The translations under genes were made by a program, and so were the position numbers. 64,000 nt of DNA from Apoderus coryli (taxonomy: Eukaryota > Arthropoda > Insecta > Coleoptera > Attelabidae): contig OU452209.1 in the NCBI GenBank assembly GCA_911728435.2, positions 10,460,869 to 10,524,868 of the forward strand, in the 5' to 3' direction. How positions within the stretch are numbered: position 1 is the first letter of the stretch; each line of letters opens with the position of its first letter. The notes under the pieces are model-generated. The model searched no databases and had not been told where the DNA came from. It was given only the letters and a program-made list of their open reading frames with translations. Shown piece after piece: positions 31,136 to 43,000 of the stretch.

Positions 31136-32422
31136 TCGTCTACAGAATAAAAACATTTCTCTATAAAAAAGCTCCTCAGCTCCAGTTTCAATTTTTTGAT
31201 AGAAATGTTTTGAAACTTTTGTATTTTTAACATTTTATTGAAACATTTAACACCTATGTAGTTAGGGTTCTTTTGGCCAGTAGTTGATCTGGAGAATGGT
31301 AATACCAAGTTAGTTTTATTTCTAGTATTGTGACTATGTATATCTTCTGATTTAGGCAATATTTCATTTTGTTTTTTTATATGTATTATAAGTGAGTACA
31401 TGTATAGTGAAGGGAATGTCATTAACTTTAATTTTTTGAACTGGTCCTTACAGGAAGTAGTTTGAGGGATTCCCTGCATCGCTCTGATGATCCTTTTTTG
31501 AGTTCTGAACACCCTCGCAGTCCCAATCGCTCCCCCCCCCCAAAATATAACACCATACATTAAAGTAGACTGTATCAGACCAAAATATATCAATTTAAGA
31601 ATATCATTCGATACAGTATTTTTGATGTAGTTTATAAGAAATATGTAGCTGGACAATTTCTTTACTACAGCGTCTATATGCGTGCTCCAGGTCAATTTAT
31701 TGTCTGTATATATTCCCAAGAATTTGGTGCTACTGACCTGCTCAATAGATTTATCTTTGGCTCTTATTAAATAACTTCGGTCCATGTTCCTATTTGATAT
31801 GGAAATTGGGAGAAAGACAGTTTTTGATGCATTGAGTGCCAGTCCATTGTGTTCGCACCATCTGTGCATCGCGCCAGCTAGGGTATTAGCAGACCGTACC
31901 AACCCACTCTCATCCTCGGCTGAAACAAGGACACTTGTGTCATCCGCATAAAGAACGGACAGGCCAAAAACCGCCAAAACGTCCGGCAGGGTATTAATAA
32001 ATATATTAAATAAAGTTGGCGATAAACATGAGCCCTGTAGTATCCCATTGCTCACAATTCCCACCCCTGAACGAACGCCCGCAATCTCTACTTGCTGGGT
32101 ATGATGCATGAGATAACTTCCTATCCATTTAGACGTTGTTCCACGCACTCCAACATCCTCCAATTTTGAGAGCAGAAGCTTGTGACCTATTGTAAGTATC
32201 AAAAGCCTTGCTCAGATCAAAGAAAATACCCGCCACCATTTGCCTGTTATTAAGGGCATGAAACAAGTGACCAAAAGCCTGACTCAGAGCTGTCTCTGTT
32301 GACCGATTGCTTCGAAATCCATTTTGGCTGTGAGCAAGCAGTTTATGTTTTTCCAGATAATCATTAGGTCTATTGTTAAATAAAGATTCAAAGATTTTAC
32401 TGAACTGGTTTTGTAATGCCAA
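31136..32422 (-). pseudogene. Non-LTR retrotransposon RT (CR1/Daphne-like), frameshifted
   Basis: The minus strand encodes FESLFNNRPNDYLEKHKLLA, HSQNGFRSNRSTETALSQAF and GIFFDLSKAFDT (32422-32210), then after a frameshift LLLSKLEDVGVRGTTSKWIG, GILQGSCLSPTLFNIFIN and the catalytic VLYADDTSVLVS, followed by SSTKFLGIYTDNKLTWSTHI and the thumb. The C-terminal segment HNTRNKTNLVLP and SIKKLKLELRSFF is typical of insect CR1-relatives. The RT palm (D of FFDLSKAFD, YADD) is intact apart from the frameshift near 32210. The native C-terminus was cut by the AT-rich element whose border lies near 31135; the open frame continues into it to 31075 by chance. Confidence 0.85.
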
Positions 32423-34124
32423 AGGTCTGTAATTATTTATATCCCTCCCACACTGATTACTTTAATAATAAAATAATAAAATTATATTCGCACCAAAATC
32501 GCACCATTTATCTATTACAGGTTAAATCTATATATTTCAACTTTCAACTGTCATGTCAAAACAATACATATTAGGGATGGGTATTATGAAGTTATTATAA
32601 TAATAGTGATGATCTAACAGGTATAATCATTAAACTGTTTTTGTTGAAATTTTTTATCCAAATATGTATTTCTGACAGGTCGCAAAGATAAAGTAACTGC
32701 AAGCCTCTCCTCAATTGATATACATACTCTATAGTCTACGTTCTGTATTTCGCGACCCACTAAATTCAAAATAAATTCGAACGATTCTGCAACGTTCGCA
32801 AATGCACAGAGCGGCGCGGCTCGTTCCTGCGCGGTCGGTCTGGATGCACCTTAAGGAATTTTAAATTTCTCACAAATAGGTGGGTATAGGTACCTATATT
32901 TTAAATAAAGAAGTAGGTACCTAGGTAATGTAAAAAATTAAAAAACGAGAAATGCTTATTTATTTAATGATGGTCAATAAATTACTTTGTTAATGTAACT
33001 AGGTAGTGAATTTGATTTGTAAATTATCATTTAACTGGTGGTGAATTGAATTCGCAATTAATCAACAATTTCAGGAAATAAATAATGTGCAATACTTATA
33101 AAATACCTACATACATAGTAAGGAGACAAGGTGAGCATGTTTGAGAAAAATAATAACGCGGAAGACAAACACATGTTTGTATCACAGCTATATGTGTGTA
33201 TATTTGATAGGTATAGATGTATTTATATACACTGTGTCCCACACAATCGCATCGCATCAACGACAGATCCAGCGCGGCTGTTCGAATGGGGCCCTAGCAG
33301 AAAAAAAAACGATGTATTTTTATTTTTTAAACATATAAGTAGTTAAATGTTTATTATTTATTTCCAAATTATTTATAATTGACATTGGCAAAAAAAATAA
33401 CGTGCTCTAAACCGGGTACCTCACTAAGGCTATCGACAGGTTGTAACTCCGATTTAATTGGTCGTGCAGCTTTCGGGAAAATTTCAATTTGTCAAAATAA
33501 TTAATTTTTCTAAAGTATTTTTCAACCACCATCAATCATTTAAATTTTCCAAACAATCACTCCGTCTGTACGATATTACCAATTGACATACTTCTGAATT
33601 TTAAGATGCCAAACATTGAATGACTATGACAATAATAGCACAACAATTCTATGATTATTCTGTTATTTATTTTGCGTTTAAATAACAAATAATTGGACCC
33701 AATTCCAACAACAAATTATAAGGTGTACCATTAATTTTTTTTCCTTGCTTTACATATAACTACTTCAAAACTTAATATAATTACAAAAAAAAAATCAACT
33801 TCAATGATCTAATTATTATTTTAAAAATTGTTTACATTAATTTTTATTAATTTTATATTTACATATACACTCTGTCCAAGATAAGAATGGGATAGCATTG
33901 GAAACTGTAGGAGTTAAAAATTAGAGAAAAGTTGTACAATTTAAACACCTTTTAAATGGTGTTTTCAAAAAAAAAATGCGATTTTAGTTTTTATTTATTT
34001 CTGACATTATTTTTACAGATTGTTACGAATGTCATCACTTTCAACGTTAGATTTAGGTTAAAATTATTATTTTCATATATTTCATATCATTAGCTTATAT
34101 CAATACTTGTATTTTTTTTAAAGG
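32423..34124. other. Unassigned intergenic DNA
   Basis: AT-rich. Open frames at 33131-33346 (two overlapping, including IQRGCSNGALAEKK) look like a TE UTR scrap; otherwise nothing is seen. A TACACTCTGTCCAAG phrase near 33868 resembles a MITE terminus. Confidence 0.35.
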
Positions 34125-34230
34125 AGTAGTCCATTCTGAAGTGGAGTGAATGTATTGTAATAGGAAACAAAACGTCAAACTCCACGAAATCAATTTAATA
34201 CACTACACTTAATGTGTTAGGTCGATTAAA

Positions 34231-34276
34231 CTACCAAACATGTTTCGAAGCTCACTAGCTTCATCATCAGTGGCAA
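34231..34276 (-). ncRNA. Hammerhead-ribozyme-like motif HH2
   Basis: Minus strand: stem I TTGCCA/TGGTAG (two G-U pairs), CTGATGA, T, stem II GAAGC/GCTTC with loop TAGTGA, GAA, ACATGT, T. It is the mirror copy of HH3 in the opposite arm of the palindrome. Confidence 0.6.
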
Positions 34277-34489
34277 AATTTGTAGAGAAATTGTATTTTT
34301 GAAAGTATTACATCATTAGGAGTATTTTAAGAGTAATGTGTTGAAGTCTGAAAAAAGACACTGTTTTATAATTAATTACAATAATACAATTATATTATAA
34401 AAAAGTGTCTTTTTTCAGACTTCAACACATTACTCTTAAAATACTCCTAATGATGTAATACTTTCAAAAATACAATTTCTCTACAAATT

Positions 34490-34535
34490 TTGCCACTGAT
34501 GATGAAGCTAGTGAGCTTCGAAACATGTTTGGTAG
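34490..34535 (+). ncRNA. Hammerhead-ribozyme-like motif HH3
   Basis: Stem I TTGCCA (34490-34495) with TGGTAG (34530-34535), core CTGATGA 34496-34502, unpaired T, stem II GAAGC/GCTTC, GAA 34520-34522, ACATGT and a T at the expected cleavage position. Confidence 0.6.
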
Positions 34536-34852
34536 TTTAATCGACCTAACACATTAAGTGTAGTGTATTAAATTGATTTCGTGGAGTTTGACGTTTTATT
34601 TCCTATTACTTGTATTTTTTCTCTACTACCTGTGTCATTTATAAGTTAAACTTATAGGTACCTACCTACTATGTTTCTTTTTATTTGAAGTTGAAACTAT
34701 GATTCATGTATATCTATTTTAACTAAAATAATAATTCCGTATCGAGCAGGTAGACAGACACACGCGAATCGTTAGGAAAGCATTAATTTTGTAATAAAAC
34801 AAAGCATTATTAACTATCACTTAGTGCATTGAGTTTTGCCAGCTATATTCTT

Positions 34853-35070
34853 TTGTTTTGTCCTTGACACTGTTTTGTTGGTAATTGTTTTAGTTTTAAC
34901 ATCCTCATTTAATTTGCTTAGATAAGGTTTGTGACTGATGATGAAAGCATCGGCTTTCGAAAGATGTATCACTTAGGGTGATTTTTAGAGAATAAATTTG
35001 TGTAGGTGACGGCTTGTTTGCTTTGTTTTATTACATTGCACTCCACTGAGAGAATGGACTACTTCTTCAA
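34853..35070 (+). mobile_element. Hammerhead-bearing repeat unit (family shared with 62.7 kb)
   Basis: Contains GACACTGTTTTGTTGGTAAT, GTTTTAGTTTTAACATC, the HH4 motif, and ends TGCACTCCACTGAGAGAATG then GACTACTTCTTCAAG. The same components occur, inverted or rearranged, at 62672-63115, so this is one member of a short non-coding repeat family. Confidence 0.75.
34931..34972 (+). ncRNA. Hammerhead-ribozyme-like motif HH4
   Basis: Stem I GTGA/TCAC, CTGATGA 34935-34941, T, perfect 6-bp stem II GAAAGC/GCTTTC with loop ATCG, GAA 34959-34961, AGATGT, A, then the 3' strand of stem I. Confidence 0.6.
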
Positions 35071-35642
35071 GTTAAACATTAATTTTGTAATTTGTACTAT
35101 AGAAATAAGTGTTGAAAATAAATTTGGGTTTGATTATTATTGGGATTTAGTCGCCTTATTTAATACCAACCTAAATAAGATATAAAAAAATTAAAAGCAA
35201 TTTCTCATTGTTATTTTGTTGTATTCACCTATACCGTTTACAAAATTTTACTACGACGTTTCGTTTTTTAATTTAACCAAATTTGGTACAAACATACTAT
35301 TGGATATGACTAGGAACTGATTTTGGGACTCATAGGGCGTTGTTAAGGGGTATAAAAAGGATCAAAACTGGAAAAAAATCATATTTACCAAAAATGACGT
35401 GATTTTGACCTTAAAAGACTTCGATGTATAATTTATGTATACAGGGCGTCCGAATTGATTTGTAAAAGGAACCAAAAGCTAAATAAATGTAGGTATATTA
35501 AATTAAACGAAAAATGACATTAAATTCCTGTATATCTGACTATTTATATAAGAGCATGTGTTTCAGTTAGAATTTCGTTATATAAAGTGTGTCTTTGTGT
35601 GATAATTTTTTTGTACTTGGACATTGTTTTAAATAGAATTTA

Positions 35643-36771
35643 TGATGGAATCTAGTCTTTCAGGTAAGTTATGTTATATATAGTACATAAGTACACTTTT
35701 ATTTACTTTTCTTTTGTTAATAATCATATTTGACAAAAATAGTGTTTTTATGTCTTACTTTTTATAAGGAACTTAAAAAACCGTAAGAAATTTGTTATAT
35801 CTCCAAGCGAGTCCCAGCTATAATTTTTACTTTAGAATGAAGTATAGTTATCCTGCTTTCAAGCTCAATGAAATTCTCATCCGGTTTTGTCCGGTTTTTT
35901 AGTGAATTCGGCATTCTAATAATACGCTGTGTCCAAGAAATCATCACTATTTTTATGCACTATGTTCGAAATACATAATTAAAAAAATTTTGCAAATCGA
36001 AAATTATTTTGATATAAATTGTTTTTAAAACTATTATAGTTTATGTCTATTTTAATACAAAAATAGAGGTTGCCATATTTTTTGTCTCATTGGATTTAAT
36101 ATTCTTTAAAATCTAAAGTTGAAACTTCTCTAATAATAATAATAATACCTTATCAATAAAAGTGTTGGATATTTTTATTGCAAATATTCATTTAAAATAA
36201 AAAAAATGTTTTAACGTTTCGAATAGATTATAACATCATCAATATATCTTTTTTTATAGGCCCATTACTTGTGACTCTAATCACTAAAAGGGAGTTATTC
36301 AACATTATGCGAGAACAAACTGATATGGATATCCACGATTTTATTCTTCATCATCTGCAAAATCGATTCCATTATTCCGAAGAAGATATGAAAGACGTTA
36401 AAATAAAATTTTCTTATTTTAAATCCTAGATGAAACGCAAATGGACAGCTGATCACTATAACGCAAAAACGTTCTTAGCTAAAAAATACAAATTGGCTTG
36501 ACTACCCAAACTACCAAAGCAGGCTGCAGGTCGTCCAATAAAAGCATTTAAGCTTGCAAGTGATCGCACTAAGTTGCGAAAAACAGAACAGTTAAGAAGC
36601 AATGTAAGCTGCAGTGAGATTTTATTTGCTACACACAGTCAGCTCCAGTCTACAGGAAAAAGAGATGCCGCACAGGTTTTAAAAAATATTGCTAGCACTC
36701 CTACCCGTGGAAAAAATATTAAAAATCTTACACAACATAATCGAACGAAGAAGAAGATAAAGGCCAAATAA
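35643..36771 (+). pseudogene. Two-exon TE-like pseudogene with GRP.K.F motif
   Basis: Exon 1 (ATG at about 35643) reads MMESSLS and ends at a CAG|GTAAGT donor. Exon 2 starts after TTTTTTATAG near 36260 and continues in phase with GPLLVTLITKRELFNIMREQ, FHYSEEDMKDVKIKFSYFKS, a TAG, MKRKWTADHYNAKTFLAKKY, a TGA, then AAGRPIKAFKLASDRTKLRK, TEQLRSN and ASTPTRGKNIKN to a stop at about 36771. The GRP.K.F..S.R.K.RK...LR block and the SPTRA-like tail recall uncharacterised, TE-associated proteins I have seen in insects and cnidarians; no function is known to me. Two in-frame stops mark it as decayed, but the intron with good splice sites shows it was a spliced gene rather than a processed copy. Confidence 0.55.
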
Positions 36772-36779
36772 CTCCCCTA

Positions 36780-37380
36780 GCGGCTCTGATTATGTTTGCA
36801 TATTTTTTTGTTTAGAACTAAGCTAGTTATATGTTGGTGTCAGAATTGGAACACCCTGTATATGGCTAAATTTGTAAAAAAAAACGTAACTAATTTTCAA
36901 TTAATATCTTTCCCCTAGAATTTTTCTAAAGTGGTGAAAATGTTTGGTACACTTGTGGCCACAGATCTAAAACCTCGATTTTCTTCTAGATCTGTGCTTG
37001 TGGCGACCATCATTGTTCTTGTGCCACACTGTATATATATTTTAATTTAGTCTGCTGGTACTATGGCGACCATTTATCTTGTGCCACACTGTATACATAT
37101 TTTAAGTTTAGTAATGATTGTAAATAATGTACTTAAATATACGAAATTCATATTAAGTTCTGTAATTAAATATTTAATTTTGTAAATACCGTAACCAGTG
37201 TTTTAATCAAGTTACATACACGAAACACCCCAAATTACAAAAGACCCTGTTTGTTTTTTTTTAATAATCTATTTGATCCATATTTTTGATTATTATAAAA
37301 CTATTTTGTATTTAATATTTTCTCCTAGATGTTTTCTTGTTATATTTGCCAAGGACACCCTGTATATTTACGTTGTGTAA
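36780..37380. repeat. Intergenic DNA with a short duplicated segment
   Basis: TTGTGCCACACTGTATAYATA followed by TTTTAA occurs twice (about 37018 and 37078), with GGCGACCAT before each. Termini like ACACCCTGTATAT (36853) point to MITE debris. No gene. Confidence 0.5.
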
Positions 37381-37399
37381 GAAAACTTAGCTAATTTAT

Positions 37400-37720
37400 C
37401 AATTTTAGTAATTATACAACCAACCTTACTGTTAGAACCTGTTTTGCACTGAGTATCTTTCTTGTATAATTTTGTCTTGCTAAATTGGCCAAATACCCCA
37501 CTGTGCGCCGTCCGCCCAAGTTGGATATAATGTTTAGAATACGCAATTTAAATTTTAACTCCGATAATAATTTCACTTCATCTGGGAGCATGTCGTACAT
37601 AAGGGCCACATTGTAAGAGAAGCTCATCTCGAACTGAGCCGTCTTGTGTTTGGGCGGCGTTATAATAGATTTGTGTCTGAGATCCAAGTTGTGTACGTCA
37701 AAACGAAACTTGATATTCTG
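37400..37720 (-). pseudogene. Non-LTR retrotransposon C-terminal fragment
   Basis: A minus-strand frame reads DLRHKSIITPPKHKTAQFEM, SFSYNVALMYDMLPDEVK and LSELKFKLRI. It matches the C-terminal tail of many CR1/I-type ORF2 proteins (H.LR.K......P.HKT..F..SF.Y.....WN.LP..V). No RT remains. Confidence 0.65.
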
Positions 37721-38386
37721 GTATAAGTATGATGGTAGTTAAAAAAAAATTTGTAGCATCTAAACCGGCAGCATTTTGTTAAATTATTTATGTTTGTGAA
37801 CATAGCTTCATGGCGTCAAATGTATAAAATAAACAAAACAAACCACTGCAATAAATAAACAACTTTGATAGAACTATTTTCGGGTATTCCCTGTGGCCTG
37901 TGGTCATGAGTAGACTATACGTTAGTTTTTCTTTGTGATGACCAAAACAAAATGAATATCAAATAATTTAGGTTATGTTATGTTCTTGAGCTCTTGTTGT
38001 ATCATGCCCAAAAAGCCCGTTCAAGAGAATTACAAAATGATGATCGCTCCAAAAATCGCTACTGGATCAACTTTGTTGTGATGAACGCGACCAATTTCAT
38101 TTTGCTTGTACTCGTATCTTTGCAATATATAATACATCCGAGGAAAAGTATAATTTTGTCGCTACAGTTCATTGCAACAGATAATATATACAAGCCATGT
38201 TTTTTAAGTAAGTACCGTTTTGGAATTAAAAAAAGACGTGCAAAGATATCGCAATAATTTTATTTTTACATGAAAGCCTGTACCTTAATCTACTTTTCTA
38301 CGTAATTTCCGTGAATATTGAGGCACTTGTCATAACGTGGCACCAGTTTTTGAATACCCTCCTCATAAAATTCTGCTCCTGACTTG

Positions 38387-38737
38387 TTAACCACTGTATC
38401 GCAGATTGTTCAATGTCTCACAATAATTGATTGTCTCATTACGAGGGAGAAACTCCACTAGCAATACTCCTTTTCTGTCCCAAAAAACTGTGCACATGAT
38501 TTTCCGGGCAGAAATTGTTTGCTTAAACTTCACTCTTTTGGGTGATGATGAATGTCGCCATTCCATGGATTGTTGTTTCGATTCTGGTGTAACGTAGGCC
38601 ACCCATGTTTCGTCACCAGTAACAATTTGGTCTAAAAAATCTTCACCTTCATTGTGGTACCGCTCAAGGAAGTCAATGCACTGCCTGCATGACAATGCCC
38701 GTCCACATGTGGCTAATCGGACCAAAGATCTCATCAA
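38387..38737 (-). pseudogene. mariner transposase, left (minus) half
   Basis: Encodes CRQCIDFLERYHNEGEDFLD, QIVTGDETWVAYVTPESKQQ, SMEWRHSSSPKRVKFKQ and VLLVEFLPRNETINYCETLN. The first catalytic Asp is in TGDETW. The DNARPH and PDLAPSDYH blocks have been deleted between the NYCETLNN segment and the C-terminal tail. Confidence 0.8.
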
Positions 38738-38933
38738 ATCTTTTAAATGGAAAACTCTAGATCATCCTCCATACAGCCCTGATCTGGCGCCCAGCGACTA
38801 CCATTTGTTCCTGCACTTGAAGAAACACCTGGGTGGTCAGCGTCTTCAAGACGATAACGAAGTCAAAACATTTGTGATACATTGGTTAACAAGTCAGGCG
38901 GCAGAATTTTATGAGGAGGGTGCCACGTTATGA
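38652..38933 (+). pseudogene. mariner transposase, right (plus) half
   Basis: Encodes HDNARPHVANRTKDL (second Asp), LDHPPYSPDLAPSDYHLFLH (third Asp) and QAAEFYEEGATL. The N-terminal HTH and first Asp are absent. The sequence continues through a 3' UTR to the terminal repeat at 39060. Confidence 0.8.
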
Positions 38934-39060
38934 CAAGTGCCTCAATATTCACGGAAATTATGTAGAAAAGTAGATTAAGGTACAGGCTTTCATGTAAAAA
39001 TAAAATTATTGCGATATCTTTGTCTTTTTTTAATTCCAAAACGGTACTTACTTAAAAAAC

Positions 39061-39782
39061 ATGCCTCTACTTTCTTATTTAATATTCATTTAACAATCGT
39101 TTTTTTTTAAGTGCGTACATGTGTAATTTAATATAAAAAAGCTATACGATTATTAACAATTAGGAAGCATAATATCATCTTATTATTTTAATACTCTGTA
39201 TCTACAGGATATGGAAAATAACATCGTAGAAATAAAATAAATTAATTAATGGAGATCAAGGATAGGTAAGATATTTAGGCTTTAAATTCAGTCAAACTTT
39301 AGAAGATAATAAATGTGTTTGTAACCCTAATCATTAATTCTGGTTACAGAAATCCCTGTAGGTGAAGAACGGTTGTAACTAATTCCGAGGTGGCTTGAGA
39401 GATGTGCGAACTGTACGCGCCGAGTGAAAAGAGTCGTCAAACACTGGGACCCCTATATTATAGCGTATCGGGGCAACTTTGTGTTGGTGATTGTGCATGA
39501 AGAGGTCAGTGGCCTCTCGCGTAGCCGATATAGCGAATTGTTGTTAACTCGGCATATTACCAACGGAGATGTCGCCAAACACATGCCTTTACAAAACTAA
39601 AATCTGATGATGCCTTTATAAGACGAAACATGTAACTTTTTTTTTAAATTAAAAAAAAAACTCGTTATTGAAACTTGATTTTTTTTTCTATGAAGTTATC
39701 CGATTAGGCTAACTTTATTTAATAAGCTTTCCTGATTCTTAAACAAACTTTTCTAATAGTGCAGTGTATAAAAACTTTAAAT
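39061..39782. other. Region downstream of the THEM6-like gene
   Basis: Contains the HH5 motif (39598-39640) and otherwise non-coding DNA. The 3' UTR of the THEM6-like gene should occupy its right part; no polyadenylation site could be fixed. Confidence 0.4.
39598..39640 (+). ncRNA. Hammerhead-ribozyme-like motif HH5 (weaker)
   Basis: CTGATGA 39604-39610, T, stem II GCCTT/AAGAC (one mismatch), GAA, ACATGT, A. Flanking TAAAAT and ACTTTT pair poorly, so stem I is eroded. Confidence 0.4.
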
Positions 39783-40043
39783 CTAACCATTTCTTAAAGC
39801 TACACTAGATAACTCATTACACTCAATCCACTTTTTTAGTTCCTCAGGCATTTCAGGTTTGAAGCATTTGTTGTGTCCACTTTCTGGATCTTGACTTGAT
39901 TTAGTTAAAAGTTCTTTTATTACATTCTCAGCGTTACAATTCACTAAACGTGTTTTACACAGAACTATCGCATTCACGAATTTATCTTTTGGTGTGATGA
40001 ACCGGTGTTCCATGAAGATGTTCTGCTCGTCCCAGTACACTAT
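39783..40043 (-). CDS. THEM6: THEM6-like coding exon 3 (stop)
   Basis: Acceptor TTTATTGCAG before 40043, phase 0; 261 nt ending TAG at 39785-39783. It encodes IVYWDEQNIFMEHRFITPKD to SSVALRNG. Confidence 0.9.
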   Translation of the reverse strand: MVYWDEQNIFMEHRFITPKDKFVNAIVLCKTRLVNCNAENVIKELLTKSSQDPESGHNKCFKPEMPEELKKWIECNELSSVALRNG

Positions 40044-43000
40044 CTGCAATAAAGTTACACAATGAGTTGATATTCTCTGTAAAATGTCTTTTTTTTTCAT
40101 CCAACTCTACACAATTAAAAAGACAAGCTATTGGCCGCTCAGTTGCAGTCTTCAAGTTATACTACAAAAATTACTGTTATAAATTATACTAACTATGTAC
40201 ACAATGGTCTCATAACGATGTGAAATCTGAAGGCCTGGTCGTGGTAACTGAAAAACTGATTGCGTTGAATATAAAAATCCAATATTCTTTCCGTGTGCAA
40301 TCTGCTTAACATACCTTGCCACCAAACTACGGTGTTTAAGCGCGCCCTTTCTTATGTGGTTCCCAGTGTGTACAATTTGGAGATTAAAGAACAATTCCTG
40401 AATCTTAGTTACAGCTCTTTTTAAAAAAAAGTTAAAGGATCGGTTGCTCGTTAATAGTGGATGCTGGGGTCTATGTCTCGAAACAACTGACATTTGACAA
40501 AATCACTCGACCTTCGGTATAAAATGTGTCATTTAAAGATGACTGTTCTGTCATTTTGACAGCGATAAAAAAGGTGCACCGTTTTTTATCACCGATAAAA
40601 ACGCCTGTTCCTCGTAAGCGTCTACATCTAGTATGCTTACGTCCCTTTAATGTCTGTCCTGTCAGTTATTTAAGTATATTGTTGATAATTGATACTGAAA
40701 CATTACAACACCAAACCAAACAATTTATTACAATTGTGTATTTAATAACTGTTCATTTAAATAATTTAATTGTATCCATAAAGATAATACGATAGACACC
40801 GTGGGCAATATAATAAGCTTTGCAGACGATACTGCTGTTTTGTATAGTGACTCCAATTGGTCTATTTTGAAGGAAAAAGTTGAAACAGATTTCCAGAACA
40901 TTATTGAATATTTTAACTCCAAATCTCTCACTATTAATTTTGACAAGACACATTTTATGTGTTTTGCCTCATACATAAGTGGTCTTCCTGATTACGACCA
41001 GTTAAATCTTGTTACGTTTAAAATTTGTATATATTTCTATTTTCAGAAAAATAGGGAAATTATTTGTTGCTATGGAAACATTCACTGTTCTGTTATTAAT
41101 ATGTTTGGATTAAATGATATGTTTAATTGATTTTTGTAGATACATAATTTCTGACTATCCCTGTATGTGCTCTCGTAACCATCGGGTTTATACTTACCTG
41201 CACCAAAACACAAATGATTACGTGATTCAAATTTTAAATTGTTCTAATTAAAAAGGTAATAATACATCTCGCTCCATCTATTGTTAAATAGGCATAAAAT
41301 ATTTAAATTTATAAACAAACAAAATTTGTTGATAAGGGTACCTACAGTAGTAGAAATACATATTTATTGATTTTTCCTGTGCGCTATGTTAACTTCCCAG
41401 ATTTAAATGAAAGAGGGCATTCTTTCTTTGATTTAGAATTCATAATTGTTGTTTGGAGAATTATTTGAATTATGAAATAATTATTCATATTTATTTTTTT
41501 CTATAGCACATTGTGTTCTTAGTATATTAATTATCGTTTTTTTTTTTAGTTAATCATAATAAAATATATTTGTGTTAGTTCTCTTAACAATCGTTGGCGT
41601 GCTATCATCGAGAAATAATGTTAATTCTCCAGGTGTGAAAGAAGAAGAAAGGATTGTGTTGTGTAATAGACTGTATTGACGCTGGTTTTTATTTGACAAT
41701 GCTTTATTTACACTATAATACATCAAATCAAATGGTTTTCATACAAAAAATAAAATATAACGTCTTTGCTCTATAACGTTCTAAGAGAGAGTGATTGTGT
41801 TCATACGCGGACGCTTCACGATACACACACACGCACATACAAAGACACACAGTGGCGTAGCATACTGTACATACCCCCGCCCTTGGAAGTCCTAGCTTTC
41901 AACCGGTAGAGGGCACAGCTTGACCAATGCTCGTGATGTTACCCCATCGGCTGTTCTCAAAATCGCAACTCGTGGAACCCGATCGCGTCCAGGAACCAGC
42001 TCAGTGACGCGGGCCAGCCGCCATTTTGCAGGTGGCAGATTGTTGTCTTTGATTAGAACTAGTTGTCCAACGACTAACGTGCCTTGGGTCTTCTTCCAAC
42101 ATTGACGCTGTTGAAGTTCGCTGACGTACTCTTGGCTCCAACGACGCCAAAACTGTTCGTACAATCGCTGCAGCACTTGATAATGGGACAGGCGATTTTC
42201 GCTTATTGCAGGCACTGGTGACTCGGCTAGGTGCATTATGGGACGACCTATTAGGAAATGTGCGGGGCACAACGGTGTGAGGTCGTCAGGATTGGAACTC
42301 ATGGGGGAAATGGGACGGGAGTTCAGAATGGCTTCAATACGAATCAACAGGGTTTGATAATCGAAATAAAACAGAACATTATCTCCCAAAACGCGCTTTA
42401 AGTGATGTTTTAGGCTCTTAACCCCTGCCTCCCATATCCCACCGAAGTGAGGAGAATTAACCGGAATGAAGTGCCACTTAATGCCAATATTGGCAGTGTA
42501 TTCGCATATTTTAGGCGAATTTTGGTTTACAAAATCATGAAACTCTTTTATAGTCTTGTTGGCCTTAACAAAGTTAGAGCCGTTATCGGAGAAAATCTCG
42601 CGAGGTTGTCCGCGGCGTCCAATAAAACGGTGGAGGGCCTGTAAAAAATCTTCCGCGCTTAATGATAGAACCAATTCCAGATGAATTGCTCGAGTCGCAA
42701 AACACACGAAAAGGGCTACCCAACATTTTAACGGTTTACACCCCCGACCGCGTCTATCCTTCATCGTGAAGGGACCTGCGTAGTCAACACCAACGACAGA
42801 AAATGGAAAGGTGGGTTGCACGCGTGCTTTTGGTAAGTCACCCATGACGGGTTGAAGTTTTGGGGCGTTGTGTCTAGCGCATCTAACACAATTCTGGACG
42901 ATCTTACGAGCAAAACTTCTACCAGAAGTGGGCCACAGAGAATTCCTAAGCGAGGCCAATAATAATTGAGGACCGGCATGTAAGAGAACCCGATGTTCAT

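Larger units (their letters stand above)
34125..34608. mobile_element. Long palindromic element carrying two hammerhead-like motifs
   Basis: Arms 34159-34375 and 34395-34607 are nearly perfect reverse complements of about 210 bp around a short AT-rich centre. The left flank GTAGTCCATTCT..AGTGGAGTG is shared with elements at 34853-35070 and 62672-62830. Each arm contains one hammerhead-like motif (HH2 minus, HH3 plus). No coding capacity. Confidence 0.85.
38207..39060. mobile_element. Two mariner copies joined head-to-head, sharing identical outer ends
   Basis: The outermost ~190 bp on both sides are reverse complements: ACCGTTTTGGAATTAAAAAA at the left and TTTTTTAATTCCAAAACGGT at the right, continuing inward into C-terminal coding. 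The left copy reads leftward on the minus strand (catalytic TGDETWVAY, then the tail AEFYEEGIQKLVPRYDKCL) with its middle deleted. The right copy reads on plus (SLHDNARPHVANRTKDLIKS, HPPYSPDLAPSDYHLFLHLK and the same tail) but lacks its N-terminus. Together they hold all three DD34D mariner sites, in opposite orientations, so no functional transposase can be made. Confidence 0.8.

Noticed and set aside
36205..36240. Minus-strand TTGATGATG ... TTCGAAACG resembles the hammerhead-like motif
   Set aside because: The core C is T, stem II does not pair and stem I is unconvincing.
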